Below, one piece after another: positions 49,295-59,141 of a DNA stretch of 64,000 nucleotides. Source of the DNA: Streptococcus oralis (GTDB lineage: Bacteria; Bacillota; Bacilli; Lactobacillales; Streptococcaceae); assembly GCF_004127215.1 (NCBI RefSeq), contig NZ_QEWJ01000002.1:112334-176333 (forward strand), written 5' to 3'. The notes under the pieces are model-generated. The model had not been told where the DNA came from. It saw nothing but the letters and a program-made list of their open reading frames with translations, and made no database searches. The first letter of the stretch is position 1. The number at the start of each line of letters is the position of its first letter. Made by a program: the position numbers and the translations under genes.

Positions 49295-50662
49295 ATGAAT
49301 GAAAAGGTATCAAAGATTTCTCTGGCGTTGATTCAGAGTGTTTTAGTCGTTGTATTAGCTTACTTACTCAGCTTTGTGAAAGAAACAGAGATTATATCAA
49401 GTACAATGATTGTACTATATATCCTTCATTATGTGGCATGTTATATGAGTAACTATGAGCAAGATTTTTTTAAAAGGGGACACTTTCTTGAGGCTGTTCA
49501 AACTTTAAAGTATATTGCTTTTTTTGCCCTAGCAATCAGTATCTCCAACTTTTTTTTAGAGGAGCGTTTTAGCATATCAAGACGTGGTATGATTTATTTC
49601 TTGATTCTTCAAGGTGTCTTGCTTTATTTGCTAAATTTAGTTATTAAGCGCTACTGGAAGTTTTTCTCTTCCAATTTTAAAGGGAATAAAAAAATTCTTT
49701 TGATTACAGCAACTTCCCGTGTGGAGAAGGTAATGGCGCGGTTGTTGGAGTCGGATGATGTTTTTTGGAAACTAGCAGCGGTTAGCGTATTGGATAAACC
49801 AAACTTTGAACATGATAGAGTGACAGTGGTCCCAATGGATTCAATCTCAGATTTTGCAACCCACGAGGTGGTCGATGAAGTCTTTATCAATCTTCCAAGT
49901 GAGAAATACAATATTGGTGAACTTATCTCCCAGTTTGAAACGATGGGAATAGATGTTACAGTAAATCTAAATGCCTTCGATCGTAACCTAGGAAGAAACA
50001 AGCAGATTCGTGAGATGGCTGGATTAAATGTGGTAACTTTTTCAACAAAATTTTATAAACCCAGTCATGTGGTCGCTAAACGGATTATTGATATTTGTGG
50101 TTCGATTGTCGGACTGATTATCTGTGGTTTGGTGAGTATTGTTCTGGTTCCTTTGATCAGAAAAGATGGAGGACCAGCTATTTTTGCTCAGACGCGTATT
50201 GGGAAAAACGGCCGACAGTTCACTTTTTATAAGTTTCGGTCTATGTGTGTAGATGCTGAGGAGAAAAAAAGAGAACTCATGGAACAAAATACCATGCAGG
50301 GCGGAATGTTTAAGGTGGATGATGACCCACGTATCACGAAAATTGGTCGTTTTATACGGAAGACTAGCTTGGACGAGCTGCCACAGTTTTATAATGTTCT
50401 AAAGGGAGATATGAGTTTGGTAGGCACACGACCACCAACAGTGGACGAGTATGAGCACTATACCCCAGAACAAAAACGTCGTCTAAGTTTTAAACCTGGT
50501 ATAACAGGTTTATGGCAGGTCAGCGGACGAAGTGAGATCAAGAATTTCGACGAAGTTGTCAAATTAGATGTGGCCTATATAGACGATTGGACAATCTGGA
50601 AAGATATTGAAATTTTATTGAAGACAGTTAAAGTAGTATTTATGAGAGATGGAGCGAAGTAG
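49295..50662 (+). CDS. wchA: Initiating sugar-phosphate transferase WchA (CpsE)
   Basis: 455 residues. Four or five N-terminal membrane helices, a CoA-binding-like middle domain, and the C-terminal bacterial sugar transferase domain (AKRIIDICGSIVGLIICGL, FYKFRSMCVDAEEKKRELM, TSLDELPQFYNVLKGDMSLV). WchA puts glucose-1-phosphate on undecaprenyl phosphate as the first step of a Wzy-type repeat unit. ATG 49295 follows GGGGAG; the TTG 18 bases earlier is less likely. Confidence 0.92.
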   Translation: MNEKVSKISLALIQSVLVVVLAYLLSFVKETEIISSTMIVLYILHYVACYMSNYEQDFFKRGHFLEAVQTLKYIAFFALAISISNFFLEERFSISRRGMIYFLILQGVLLYLLNLVIKRYWKFFSSNFKGNKKILLITATSRVEKVMARLLESDDVFWKLAAVSVLDKPNFEHDRVTVVPMDSISDFATHEVVDEVFINLPSEKYNIGELISQFETMGIDVTVNLNAFDRNLGRNKQIREMAGLNVVTFSTKFYKPSHVVAKRIIDICGSIVGLIICGLVSIVLVPLIRKDGGPAIFAQTRIGKNGRQFTFYKFRSMCVDAEEKKRELMEQNTMQGGMFKVDDDPRITKIGRFIRKTSLDELPQFYNVLKGDMSLVGTRPPTVDEYEHYTPEQKRRLSFKPGITGLWQVSGRSEIKNFDEVVKLDVAYIDDWTIWKDIEILLKTVKVVFMRDGAK

Positions 50663-50665
50663 GAA

Positions 50666-51067
50666 ATGAAAAAAGTAATAACTTATGGAACATTTGATTT
50701 GTTGCACTATGGTCATATTAATCTTCTTAAAAGGGCTAAATCGTTAGGTGATTATTTAATTGTTGTGATTTCAACTGATGAATTCAACTGGAATAAAAAA
50801 CAAAAAAAATGTTATTTCACATATGAACAAAGAAAAACACTCGTAGAGGCTGTTAGATATGTTGATTTAGTAATACCTGAGGAATCCTGGGAACAAAAAG
50901 TGACAGATGTCCATGAATATCACATAGATACCTTTGTCATGGGAGATGATTGGAAGGGGAAATTTGATTTTTTAGAGAAAGAAGGAGTTGAAGTGGTCTA
51001 TTTACCACGGACTCCTGAAATCAGTACAACTGAAATCAAGAATTCATTGGCAACTAGAAAATATTAA
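50666..51067 (+). CDS. gct: Glycerol-3-phosphate cytidylyltransferase
   Basis: 133 residues, TagD-type. Nucleotide-binding HxGH is present in [19 protein letters not shown] and the C-terminal motif as [24 protein letters not shown] is the usual TagD middle. Makes CDP-glycerol from glycerol-3-phosphate and CTP. In the capsule context this predicts glycerol phosphate in the polymer; the LicD-type gene 22 bases downstream is the likely transferase. Called gct in pneumococcal capsule clusters. Confidence 0.85.
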   Translation: MKKVITYGTFDLLHYGHINLLKRAKSLGDYLIVVISTDEFNWNKKQKKCYFTYEQRKTLVEAVRYVDLVIPEESWEQKVTDVHEYHIDTFVMGDDWKGKFDFLEKEGVEVVYLPRTPEISTTEIKNSLATRKY

Positions 51068-51089
51068 AAACGGAGTTTGAGATAAACAT

Positions 51090-51911
51090 ATGACAGATGA
51101 ATTGGGACAGTTACATAACTTAGAACTTTTGTTAGCTTCAGAGGTGTTAAAAATATGTGAAAAATATAATTTAAAAATTGTGATGCTAGCAGGAACTTTT
51201 CTAGGGGCTATACGCCATAATGGATTCATTCCGTGGGACGATGATATGGATTTTGGTATGCCAAGAAAGGATTTTGAAAGATTTAAAGAATTATGTTCTT
51301 CAGATTTAGATAGTGAAAAATATTTTTTGCAGACTGATCAAACAGATTTGAATTATCCATTTAATTTTGTGAAACTACGTCTCAATAACACACATGTTTC
51401 TGAGGAATTTTCTTTAGATGCAAATGTTCATGATGGAATTTATATTGATATTTTCCCGATTGATGATATCTGTCCCAAGCCCTTTAGACGATTCATTCAA
51501 CTTAAAGGATTTTGGTTATTCCGAAATCTATTATGGATAAAATGTGGATATGGGGACAACGATAGAAAAAAACGATTAGCGTATAAGCTAGCTAAGCTCG
51601 TTACATATGCGTTCTCAATATCCTTTTTGAAAAAGATGAAGGAGAAGTGTATATTATTAGGGCGGAGTACCAATGCTGATAATGTAGTGGTTAGTGATGG
51701 TAGTTATGGAATAAAGAAAGAAACTTTTCCAAAAGTGTGGTTAGACGAAGTTGAAAGTTATTCCTTTGATGATATAAAATTATGGGGAATGAAGAATTAT
51801 AGAGCCTACTTAAAACATATGTATGGTGACTATATGCAGCTTCCACCTGAGAATCAACGAAATCATCACAAACGAATTGAAATTGATTTTGGCCCATATG
51901 CAGAAAAATAG
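51090..51911 (+). CDS. LicD-family phosphotransferase
   Basis: 273 residues. LicD signature at about 31-62: AGTFLGAIRHNGFIPWDDDM, with the DDDMD metal site, and a C-terminal Tyr/His-rich region (LKHMYGDYMQLPPENQRNHH). LicD enzymes move phosphocholine, glycerol phosphate or similar from CDP precursors to sugars. Next to gct, a glycerol-phosphate side group is the simplest reading; choline cannot be excluded. Codon use is AT-rich, unlike the conserved wzg-wchA part. Confidence 0.8.
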   Translation: MTDELGQLHNLELLLASEVLKICEKYNLKIVMLAGTFLGAIRHNGFIPWDDDMDFGMPRKDFERFKELCSSDLDSEKYFLQTDQTDLNYPFNFVKLRLNNTHVSEEFSLDANVHDGIYIDIFPIDDICPKPFRRFIQLKGFWLFRNLLWIKCGYGDNDRKKRLAYKLAKLVTYAFSISFLKKMKEKCILLGRSTNADNVVVSDGSYGIKKETFPKVWLDEVESYSFDDIKLWGMKNYRAYLKHMYGDYMQLPPENQRNHHKRIEIDFGPYAEK

Positions 51912-51925
51912 GAGAATTCATAACT

Positions 51926-52390
51926 TTGGCTAAAAAAGAGATAAAACTTTGTCTAGTAGGATCTAGCGGTGGGCATTTAAATCATCTCTATCTATTGAAA
52001 CCATTTTGGCAGAATAAAGATAGACTGTGGGTTACTTTTGATAAAGAAGATGCTCGAAGTATTTTATCAAATGAAAAATGTCATTATTGCTATTATCCGA
52101 CTAATCGTAATATAAAAAATCTAATAAAAAATACATTTCTTGCTTTAAGAATATTATATAAAGAAAGGCCAGATGTTATCATTTCATCCGGGGCAGCAGT
52201 TGCAATACCGTTCTTTTATTTAGGTAAAATCTTTGGTGCTAAAACTGTTTATATAGAAGTATTTGATCGTGTAGACGCTCCGACAACGACTGGCAAAATA
52301 GTGTACCCTGTTACAGATAGATTCATTGTCCAATGGGAAGAAATGAAAAAAATCTATCCCAAGGCAATCAATTTGGGAGGAATTTTCTAA
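51926..52390 (+). CDS. Alg14-like glycosyltransferase accessory subunit
   Basis: 154 residues. Begins with a loop typical of Alg14/EpsE/CpsF (CLVGSSGGHLNHLYLLKPFW) and contains PDVIISSGAAVAIPFF. It anchors and activates the catalytic partner encoded immediately downstream. Start is TTG 51926, with GGAG 11 bases upstream; no nearby ATG fits. The TAA overlaps the next ATG (TAATG). Pneumococcal equivalents are WchJ-like. Confidence 0.85.
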   Translation: MAKKEIKLCLVGSSGGHLNHLYLLKPFWQNKDRLWVTFDKEDARSILSNEKCHYCYYPTNRNIKNLIKNTFLALRILYKERPDVIISSGAAVAIPFFYLGKIFGAKTVYIEVFDRVDAPTTTGKIVYPVTDRFIVQWEEMKKIYPKAINLGGIF

Positions 52391-52869
52391 TGATTTTTGT
52401 AACTGTCGGTACGCATGAGCAACAATTTAATAGACTAATAAAAGAGATTGATGAATTGAAAGAAGAGGGCGTTATTACGTCGGATGTATTTATCCAAGTT
52501 GGTTTTTCAGACTACCAACCTCGATTTTGCAGATGGGAACGATTTCTTTCATATGATGAGATGAATAACCTAATGGAAAAAGCGGATATAATTATTACTC
52601 ATGGTGGTCCTGCTACATTTATGAATGTTATTGCTAATGGGAAAAGACCAGTAGTTGTTCCGAGAAGAAAAAAATTTGGAGAACATGTGAATGACCATCA
52701 GTTAGATTTTTGTAAGAGAATCGTTCAAGAAGGCTATGATTTGGTGGTTATAGAAGATATTAAAGAGATTAGAGAACATTTGATACCTTCTAGTAGTAGT
52801 ACAATTAAATCTAATAACGAACGCTTTGTAAAACAGTTTTCAAATTTAATTGCAGAATTAGTTGAGTAA
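52390..52869 (+). CDS. Alg13-like glycosyltransferase, catalytic subunit (GT28 C-terminal type)
   Basis: 159 residues. Opens MIFVTVGTHEQQFNRLIKEI and has the donor-binding ITHGGPATFMNVIANGKRPVVVPR, the hallmark of Alg13/EpsF/CpsG proteins. With the Alg14-like partner it usually adds beta-1,4-galactose to the lipid-linked glucose as second sugar (pneumococcal WchJ-WchK). Linkage is inferred from the family. ATG 52390 is taken; an upstream extension is only read-through of the partner gene. Confidence 0.87.
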   Translation: MIFVTVGTHEQQFNRLIKEIDELKEEGVITSDVFIQVGFSDYQPRFCRWERFLSYDEMNNLMEKADIIITHGGPATFMNVIANGKRPVVVPRRKKFGEHVNDHQLDFCKRIVQEGYDLVVIEDIKEIREHLIPSSSSTIKSNNERFVKQFSNLIAELVE

Positions 52870-52900
52870 TAATGATAAAGAGTATAAAAGGAGACGCTTA

Positions 52901-53992
52901 ATGAAAATTTTGCATATTCCAACAGGAGGTTTGTTTTCTGATGGGATTGGAACATTTATATATTCGTACCTTGAGTACATGAATTTGAGTGAAATTGAAG
53001 TTACAATTCTAGCCACTAACAAACCGTTGTTAGAAGATAAAATGAAATTTAAAGTATTAGGTGTTCAAGTTGTAGAAATTGAAAGAAAAAAATCTTCAAT
53101 ATTGGCATATATGAGAGATTTCCTTAAACTCTTAAAAACAGAAAAATATGATATTGTGCATGTTCACGGAAGTAGTGCTCTTATGTCAGTTGAGTTATCT
53201 ATAGCAAAAATCATGGGAGTTCCTGTAAGAATAGCACATAGTCATAATACAACATGCAGTCATATTCTATTAGATAGAATACTACGCCCTTTTTTTAACA
53301 CGTTATATACTCAATCTTGGGCGTGTGGTGAAATGGCAGGAGAATGGCTTTTTAAGGACAAACGATTTAAAGTTATACATAATGCCAGAGATGTAGAAAA
53401 ATATAGTTTTAATCCTCATCTTCGCCGAGTATTTCGAACAACGCATTCATTAAAAGAAAATACACTTGCATTAGGCCATGTAGGCAGATTCAATATTCAA
53501 AAAAATCATATATTTCTTCTTGATTTAATGGATGAAATGAAATGTAAGCAGAAGGATGTAAAATTGTTTTTGGTCGGTGAAGGGGAAAAGGTAGATGATG
53601 TTAAGAGATATGTAAAAGAACGAAAATTGGAAAATTCAATTGTTTTTTTGAATCAGTATTCGGATATGCAATCGTTTATTTCTGCTATGGATATAATGTT
53701 ATTACCGAGTTTATACGAGGGGTTACCTTTAGTTGCTATTGAGTGGCAAATTAATGGAATTCAATCTATTCTTTCAAAGACAATTTCTGATGAGTGCATC
53801 TTCACAAACAGTATCCAACAATTACCAATTGACAACGTAAGTACTTGGATAAAAGCTATTGAAGATTTTTCATATATAAACAGATTGGAAAAATCTAGAG
53901 AAAATATTGACCTAGCTCAAAAATCAAACTATGATATCAGAATTGAGGCTAAAAAATTAGAGAATGAGTATAAAAAGTTGATTGGGGAGTAA
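52901..53992 (+). CDS. Glycosyltransferase, family 4 type
   Basis: 363 residues. GT4 features: N-terminal ILHIPTGGLFSDGIGTFIYS, AHSHNTT, VIHNARD, GHVGRFNIQKNH (donor domain start), and the E-x7-E site in LLPSLYEGLPLVAIEWQ. A retaining transferase for one sugar of the repeat unit; donor and linkage not readable. ATG 52901 has AAAAGGAG before it. Strongly AT-rich. Confidence 0.88.
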   Translation: MKILHIPTGGLFSDGIGTFIYSYLEYMNLSEIEVTILATNKPLLEDKMKFKVLGVQVVEIERKKSSILAYMRDFLKLLKTEKYDIVHVHGSSALMSVELSIAKIMGVPVRIAHSHNTTCSHILLDRILRPFFNTLYTQSWACGEMAGEWLFKDKRFKVIHNARDVEKYSFNPHLRRVFRTTHSLKENTLALGHVGRFNIQKNHIFLLDLMDEMKCKQKDVKLFLVGEGEKVDDVKRYVKERKLENSIVFLNQYSDMQSFISAMDIMLLPSLYEGLPLVAIEWQINGIQSILSKTISDECIFTNSIQQLPIDNVSTWIKAIEDFSYINRLEKSRENIDLAQKSNYDIRIEAKKLENEYKKLIGE

Positions 53993-53999
53993 GAATACA

Positions 54000-54926
54000 A
54001 TGAATATATCAATTGTATTATCAACATTTAATGGTGATGAATATATTGTTGAACAGTTAGATACTCTAAGAAATCAAACACGCCTTGCTGAGGAAGTCTT
54101 GATTAGTGATGATGCATCTACAGATGATACTGTTCAAATAATTGAAGATTATATTGCTAAATATAAGTTGGATAATTGGTCTATAAAAAAAAATAAAGAG
54201 AATCAAGGATGGAAGAATAATTTTGCTATGTTATTAGAGGAAGCGAAAGGAGATATTATTTTTCTATGTGATCAAGATGATATTTGGCATTTGGATAAAA
54301 TTCAAAAAATGTCTAAGATTATGGAAAATAATGATAAGATTTTGTTGTTAGCCTCTAACTACACACCTTTTTATGTTGGTGATGGTGTCAAGATTAAATT
54401 GGATAAAAGTGATTTGGATAATAGTGAGGCAGTGTATCAACCAAATTTTTTAGATAACTTCTTTCATATTAGAAGGCCAGGGTGTGTGTATGCGGTGAAC
54501 AAAAAGATTATTCCATATTTTTTAGAAATCCGAAGTAATGAAGATGCACATGATGCCTTGTTATGGAGGCTAGCTTCGCTTCTTAATGGGTTATACATTT
54601 ATTCCTACTCTACTATCGATTTTAGAAGACACGATAGCAATGCGACTGGTAGCAGAGAAAGAAGTTTCCTAAGGAGAAAAGAGCAAGTTATTTATTATGA
54701 TAATTTGCTTCAGAGATTAGATAAATTTAGTAAACAACATGATTTATCACTTTCAAATGAACAAATTAGTGTTTTGAATGACTACATTCTATGGGGAAAA
54801 AATCGAAGAGAATTATTTATGAAAAAGAATGTACTTATATTTTTTAAATTATTTAAATATCATAAGTTGTATTGGTCGTTCAGGTCATATATTACTGATT
54901 TTATAGTATTATATATGAAGGAGTAA
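54000..54926 (+). CDS. Glycosyltransferase, family 2 (rhamnosyltransferase-like)
   Basis: 308 residues. GT2 fold: ISIVLSTFNGDEYIVEQLDT, SDDASTDDTVQII, and the metal-binding DQDDIW. The RfbF-like build (short, with a C-terminal helix region) is common in streptococcal rhamnosyltransferases, and dTDP-rhamnose genes lie at the end of the cluster, so rhamnose is a reasonable guess. ATG 54000 is used; the longer frame lies in the preceding gene. Confidence 0.85.
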   Translation: MNISIVLSTFNGDEYIVEQLDTLRNQTRLAEEVLISDDASTDDTVQIIEDYIAKYKLDNWSIKKNKENQGWKNNFAMLLEEAKGDIIFLCDQDDIWHLDKIQKMSKIMENNDKILLLASNYTPFYVGDGVKIKLDKSDLDNSEAVYQPNFLDNFFHIRRPGCVYAVNKKIIPYFLEIRSNEDAHDALLWRLASLLNGLYIYSYSTIDFRRHDSNATGSRERSFLRRKEQVIYYDNLLQRLDKFSKQHDLSLSNEQISVLNDYILWGKNRRELFMKKNVLIFFKLFKYHKLYWSFRSYITDFIVLYMKE

Positions 54927-54974
54927 TTCTAGTAATGTTAAAGAGTATTAGTGAAATTAAAGGGGGGAGTCAAA

Positions 54975-56150
54975 GTGAATCCATCAAGAGTTAAAACTGA
55001 TGTGAAATTGAATGAGTTTCTTTTTGGATTAGCTTTTTATCCTTGGCTAATAGCATGGCTGTTTACTTCGACCTTTTATAAAGATTTTATACATCCTTAT
55101 GGAATAATAAAAACTTGGGAGTATGTAGGATTGTTTTTTCTGTTACTTAAATTTATGTTAAGTAAATCTAAAATAAAATCGATAATCATTACTCCAATTA
55201 TACTTCTTATAAGTTTTATTGTAAGTTATGATAATGGTAACGCCTCCTTTGTGGCATATACTTTGACTCTTATATATTCTTCAAGGGATATTAATTTTCG
55301 TCATTTGGTAAGGAATACAATGTTCTGCCAAATTGGAGTTGTAGGAACTGTTGTAGTAAGCTCTTTACTTGGTATTATTCCAAACGAGCTAACCTTAACA
55401 TATTCAGGAGGTGTAATTCGCTCACGGTATGGACTAGGTTTTAACTACACATCATTTACTCCAAATTATTTCCTGAGTATATTGCTGGAATATGTTTATT
55501 TAAAAGGTGAAAAATATTGGACAATAAAAGAGCTTTTTATTTGTGTATTATTAAATATAGTTATTTATAAATACACAGATACCCGTCTTACTTTTATTAT
55601 GGTATTTATCCTTCTTTTGATATCGTTTTCGAGAAGATTTATATCAATCAATATGAATTTTAAATTTCTGAAATATTTACTTACTCTTATTTATCCAATT
55701 ATGGCATATATGACTTATTGGCTGACAGTAAAATTTGATAGTAGAAATAGTTTATTATCTTTAATAAATGACTTATTGAGTCAAAGGTTGAGATTCGGTC
55801 AAGAAGGTTTAAGGAGATACCCTCTAAGATTATTTGGAACTCATGTTCAATGGGATACTTCGGCGAATTCTTATTTTTATGTAGATTCGTCGTACATTAA
55901 TATACTTATAAGCTATGGAACAATAATTTTTTTCCTTACGTTAATAAGCTATTCAATTATAATGAAAAAAGTTATAATTAATCGAAATAAAACTTTATTG
56001 ATTGTGTTAATTTTTTGGTCAGTAAGAGCTTGTATTGACCCACAATTATTTTTACTGTGGTTCAATCCATTTTTGTTTTTAATTGCGAGAACGTTTTTAG
56101 ATGAAAGAGAGGGAATTGGAGATGATATCACTTATATGCGTATCGAATAA
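54975..56150 (+). CDS. wzy: Polysaccharide polymerase Wzy (putative)
   Basis: 391 residues, about ten membrane helices and one larger outside loop (roughly residues 250-300), which is the Wzy pattern. Sequence is poorly conserved, as is usual for this protein; identity rests on topology, on its place in the cluster and on the absence of another candidate. Start GTG 54975 follows AAAGGGGGGAG. The end overlaps the next gene by 29 bases. Confidence 0.75.
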   Translation: MNPSRVKTDVKLNEFLFGLAFYPWLIAWLFTSTFYKDFIHPYGIIKTWEYVGLFFLLLKFMLSKSKIKSIIITPIILLISFIVSYDNGNASFVAYTLTLIYSSRDINFRHLVRNTMFCQIGVVGTVVVSSLLGIIPNELTLTYSGGVIRSRYGLGFNYTSFTPNYFLSILLEYVYLKGEKYWTIKELFICVLLNIVIYKYTDTRLTFIMVFILLLISFSRRFISINMNFKFLKYLLTLIYPIMAYMTYWLTVKFDSRNSLLSLINDLLSQRLRFGQEGLRRYPLRLFGTHVQWDTSANSYFYVDSSYINILISYGTIIFFLTLISYSIIMKKVIINRNKTLLIVLIFWSVRACIDPQLFLLWFNPFLFLIARTFLDEREGIGDDITYMRIE

Positions 56151-56850
56151 TTACGATAAGTTAAATACAATTCTTAAATCATCTTTATCTAGACAAAAAG
56201 ATGTTAATTATGAACTTATTATAGTGGATTCTAATAAATATGGATTTAATTCTGCTGCTGAGGCTTTGAATTTTGGAGGCAAACAAGCAAAAGGTGATTA
56301 TCTATTTTTTGTTCATCAAGATATTAGTTTTCAAGATGACTTTGAGTTAGCAAAACTAGAATCTTATTGTAGAAATTTCATATTTGGAGTAGCAGGAGTA
56401 GCGGGGGTAAAGAATATTGAGGGAAAGGTCGTCAGTTTTTCAAATATTTTTCATGGGGACCCGAAAACAAAGGCGGCTAGTAAATCTATAAGTACCCCTG
56501 TTGAAGTTGATGCAATTGATGAGTGTTTGATTATTATTCCGAAAAAAGTTTTTAGTACGAATCAATTTAGTATAATCGGTCCTACCTGGCATTTATATGG
56601 AACAGACTATGCATTACAGATGAAGTTAATCAATTCGCCAGTATTAGTTTTTCCAAGTGAGTTATGGCATGTGTCAGATGGGAAATCTTTAAACCTTAAT
56701 TATTTTGATGCGATACAATGGTTATTGAAAAAATACTCTAAAAATTATTCAGTAATATACACTTTTTTTGGAGTTTGGCCAAGTAATCCTATTCTATTAA
56801 AATTTAAATGTCTTTATAGGAAATTAAGGTTTTATATTAAGGGAGTGTAA
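56122..56850 (+). CDS. Glycosyltransferase family 2-like protein
   Basis: 242 residues. MISLICVSNNYDKLNTILKS and YELIIVDSNKYGF correspond to the GT2 nucleotide-binding part; the DXD-equivalent appears as FFVHQDISF. No membrane anchor seen except a basic C-terminus. Donor unknown. Starts inside the end of wzy with GAGAGGG upstream and overlaps the next start (TAATG). Confidence 0.75.
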   Translation: MISLICVSNNYDKLNTILKSSLSRQKDVNYELIIVDSNKYGFNSAAEALNFGGKQAKGDYLFFVHQDISFQDDFELAKLESYCRNFIFGVAGVAGVKNIEGKVVSFSNIFHGDPKTKAASKSISTPVEVDAIDECLIIIPKKVFSTNQFSIIGPTWHLYGTDYALQMKLINSPVLVFPSELWHVSDGKSLNLNYFDAIQWLLKKYSKNYSVIYTFFGVWPSNPILLKFKCLYRKLRFYIKGV

Positions 56851-57605
56851 TGGAAGTGAAGCTATACGTCGCAACACATAAATCTTATAATCAAGTTCAA
56901 GACCAGGACCTATATATCCCTATATTGGTGGGCGCGAATAAGAATATTGGAGAAAAGAATTATTTAAGAGATAATCAGGGAGATAATAATATTTCTGATA
57001 GAAACTTTACATTTTGTGAATTAACAGGATTGTATTGGATTTGGAAAAATTCTAAAGATGATATTGTTGGTTTATGCCATTATAGACGTTATTTTGGGAA
57101 AAACAAGCGTTTCTTTAAACAGAATTCTATTTTAACAAAGAATGATATTCTAAAACAATTAAATGATTATGATGTGATATTACCATCAAAGGGTATGAAC
57201 GAGTATAACGGGTATACTGCTGAAGAGTTTTTTAACAAGAATCACGATCATAAAGTTTGGGAAATGTGTAGACAGATTATTTCAGAAAACAATAAAGATT
57301 ACCTTGATGCTTTTAATTGGTTTTCTAAAGAAAAAACAGGATACTGTTATAATATGTTTATAATGTCTAGAGAAATGATGGATGAATATTGCAGTTGGTT
57401 ATTTCCGATTCTTTTTGAACTAGATAAGAAGATTGATTATTCAAGATATGATAGTTACAATACTCGTATGATTGGTTTTGTTGCCGAACGTTTAATTAAC
57501 GTATGGGTACATAAGAAACAACTAACTGTAAAAGAGTTTCCAGTTTTTTCAACAGAAGAACCAGGATTCTTACAAAGAATTCAGAAGAAATTATTTAATA
57601 AGTAG
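56850..57605 (+). CDS. DUF4422-family glycosyltransferase
   Basis: 251 residues. DUF4422 features: KLYVATHKSYNQ at the N-terminus, LTGLYWIWKN and GLCHYRRYFGKNK, then YDVILPSKG. Members are capsular transferases, some connected with galactofuranose; since glf is present in the cluster it could use UDP-Galf, but this is inference. A 119-base gap follows before wzx, with no ribosome site or hairpin of note. Confidence 0.8.
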   Translation: MEVKLYVATHKSYNQVQDQDLYIPILVGANKNIGEKNYLRDNQGDNNISDRNFTFCELTGLYWIWKNSKDDIVGLCHYRRYFGKNKRFFKQNSILTKNDILKQLNDYDVILPSKGMNEYNGYTAEEFFNKNHDHKVWEMCRQIISENNKDYLDAFNWFSKEKTGYCYNMFIMSREMMDEYCSWLFPILFELDKKIDYSRYDSYNTRMIGFVAERLINVWVHKKQLTVKEFPVFSTEEPGFLQRIQKKLFNK

Positions 57606-57724
57606 TAGTTTATTTATAAAAGTAGATTGTTAATAAATCTTTCAAGGTGCTATTTCCTCTTTTCTAAATAAGTTTTATTGCACTGTCTTTATAAACACTC
57701 CTAGAAAGACTAAGTTAATTAAAG

Positions 57725-59140
57725 ATGAAGATTTTAAAGAATTATGTTTATAATTTGTTATATCAGATACTAGTAGTTGTTCTCCCAATAATAACTACAC
57801 CCTATATTACTAGAATCTTTAGTTCTCAAGAGTTAGGTGATTATGGATATTATAGTTCTATAGTAACTTACTTTATATTGCTCGCTACTTTAGGTGTCGC
57901 CAACTATGGGACTAAGGTGATTTCTGGACATCGTAATGAGATTAATAAAAACTTTTGGGGTATCTACTCTTTACAATTAGGTGCTACAATCCTTTCAATC
58001 TCCTTATACTGTATTTTTTGCTTTAACCTTCCTTCAATGCAAAATCCAGTAGCCTATATTTTGGGATTGAGTTTAGTTTCTAAAGGTTTAGATATTTCCT
58101 GGCTTTTTCAAGGGTTAGAGGATTTTCGTAAAATTACTGTTCGAAATATTACGGTAAAACTCGTTGGGGTAATCTCGATTTTCCTGTTTGTCAAATCTAC
58201 TAACGATCTTTACCTTTATGTGTTCTTATTAACAATATTTGAGCTATTGGGACAATTAAGTATGTGGTTGCCGGCCCGAGAGTTTATTGGTAAGCCCCAT
58301 GTTGATTTAGAATACGCTAGGTACCATTTGAAACCAATTATTTTTTTATTTCTTCCTCAGATAGCAATCTCTTTATACGTTACTTTAGATCGTACGATGC
58401 TTGGAGTTTTAGCCTCTACAAAAGATGTAGGAATCTATGATCAGGCACTTAAATTGGTGAATATTTTATTAACCTTGGTAACGTCATTGGGGAGCGTCAT
58501 GTTGCCTCGAGTTGCTAATTTATTAGCAACAAACAATCATGAAGAAGTCAATAAGATGCATGAGATTTCATTCCTAGTTTATAATTTGATTATTTTTCCG
58601 ATTATGGCAGGTATGTTGATTGTTAATGACGATTTTGTTCAATTTTTCCTTGGTCAAGATTTTCAAGATGCACGTTTCGCGATAGCAATCATGATCTTTA
58701 GGATGTTCTTTATCGGCTGGACCAATATTATGGGAATCCAGATTTTAATACCACATAATAAAAATAAAGAATTTATGATTTCAACAACGGTTCCCGCAAT
58801 TACCAGTGTGGGATTAAATTTGTTGTTTCTTCCCAAACTTGGTTATATGGGGGCTGCAATTGTCTCGGTCTTGACTGAAGCCTTTGTTTGGGCAATTCAA
58901 CTGTTCTTTACTCGCAAATATATAAAAGATGTTCCGATTATCGGATCGATGATGAAGATTATTCTAGCATCAGCTATTATGTATGGCCTCTTGCTAGTTT
59001 CAAAAACAGTCATACATTTTTCGCCAACCATAAATGTTTTAGCATTTGCTGTGATTGGTGGAATCATTTACCTTTTTGCGATTCTATCTCTAAAAGTGGT
59101 AGATATGAAAGAATTAAAACAAATAATTAGGAAAAATTAG
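57725..59140 (+). CDS. wzx: Repeat-unit flippase Wzx
   Basis: 471 residues, 12 to 14 membrane helices, opening YVYNLLYQILVVVLPIITTP, typical of MOP-superfamily O-antigen/capsule flippases (Polysacc_synt). Moves the lipid-linked repeat unit across the membrane for Wzy. The ribosome site is weak (TTAAAG just before the ATG), which may keep its level low. The next gene starts two bases after the stop. Confidence 0.9.
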   Translation: MKILKNYVYNLLYQILVVVLPIITTPYITRIFSSQELGDYGYYSSIVTYFILLATLGVANYGTKVISGHRNEINKNFWGIYSLQLGATILSISLYCIFCFNLPSMQNPVAYILGLSLVSKGLDISWLFQGLEDFRKITVRNITVKLVGVISIFLFVKSTNDLYLYVFLLTIFELLGQLSMWLPAREFIGKPHVDLEYARYHLKPIIFLFLPQIAISLYVTLDRTMLGVLASTKDVGIYDQALKLVNILLTLVTSLGSVMLPRVANLLATNNHEEVNKMHEISFLVYNLIIFPIMAGMLIVNDDFVQFFLGQDFQDARFAIAIMIFRMFFIGWTNIMGIQILIPHNKNKEFMISTTVPAITSVGLNLLFLPKLGYMGAAIVSVLTEAFVWAIQLFFTRKYIKDVPIIGSMMKIILASAIMYGLLLVSKTVIHFSPTINVLAFAVIGGIIYLFAILSLKVVDMKELKQIIRKN

Positions 59141-59141
59141 A

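Noticed and set aside
54935-54994. 19-codon ORF between the GT2 gene and wzy with GGAG upstream
   Set aside because: Very short, composition ordinary, overlaps the wzy ribosome site; more likely chance than a leader peptide.
57606-57724. Possible small gene or promoter in the gap before wzx
   Set aside because: No start codon with ribosome site and no convincing -35/-10 pair; treated as a decayed junction within the cassette.
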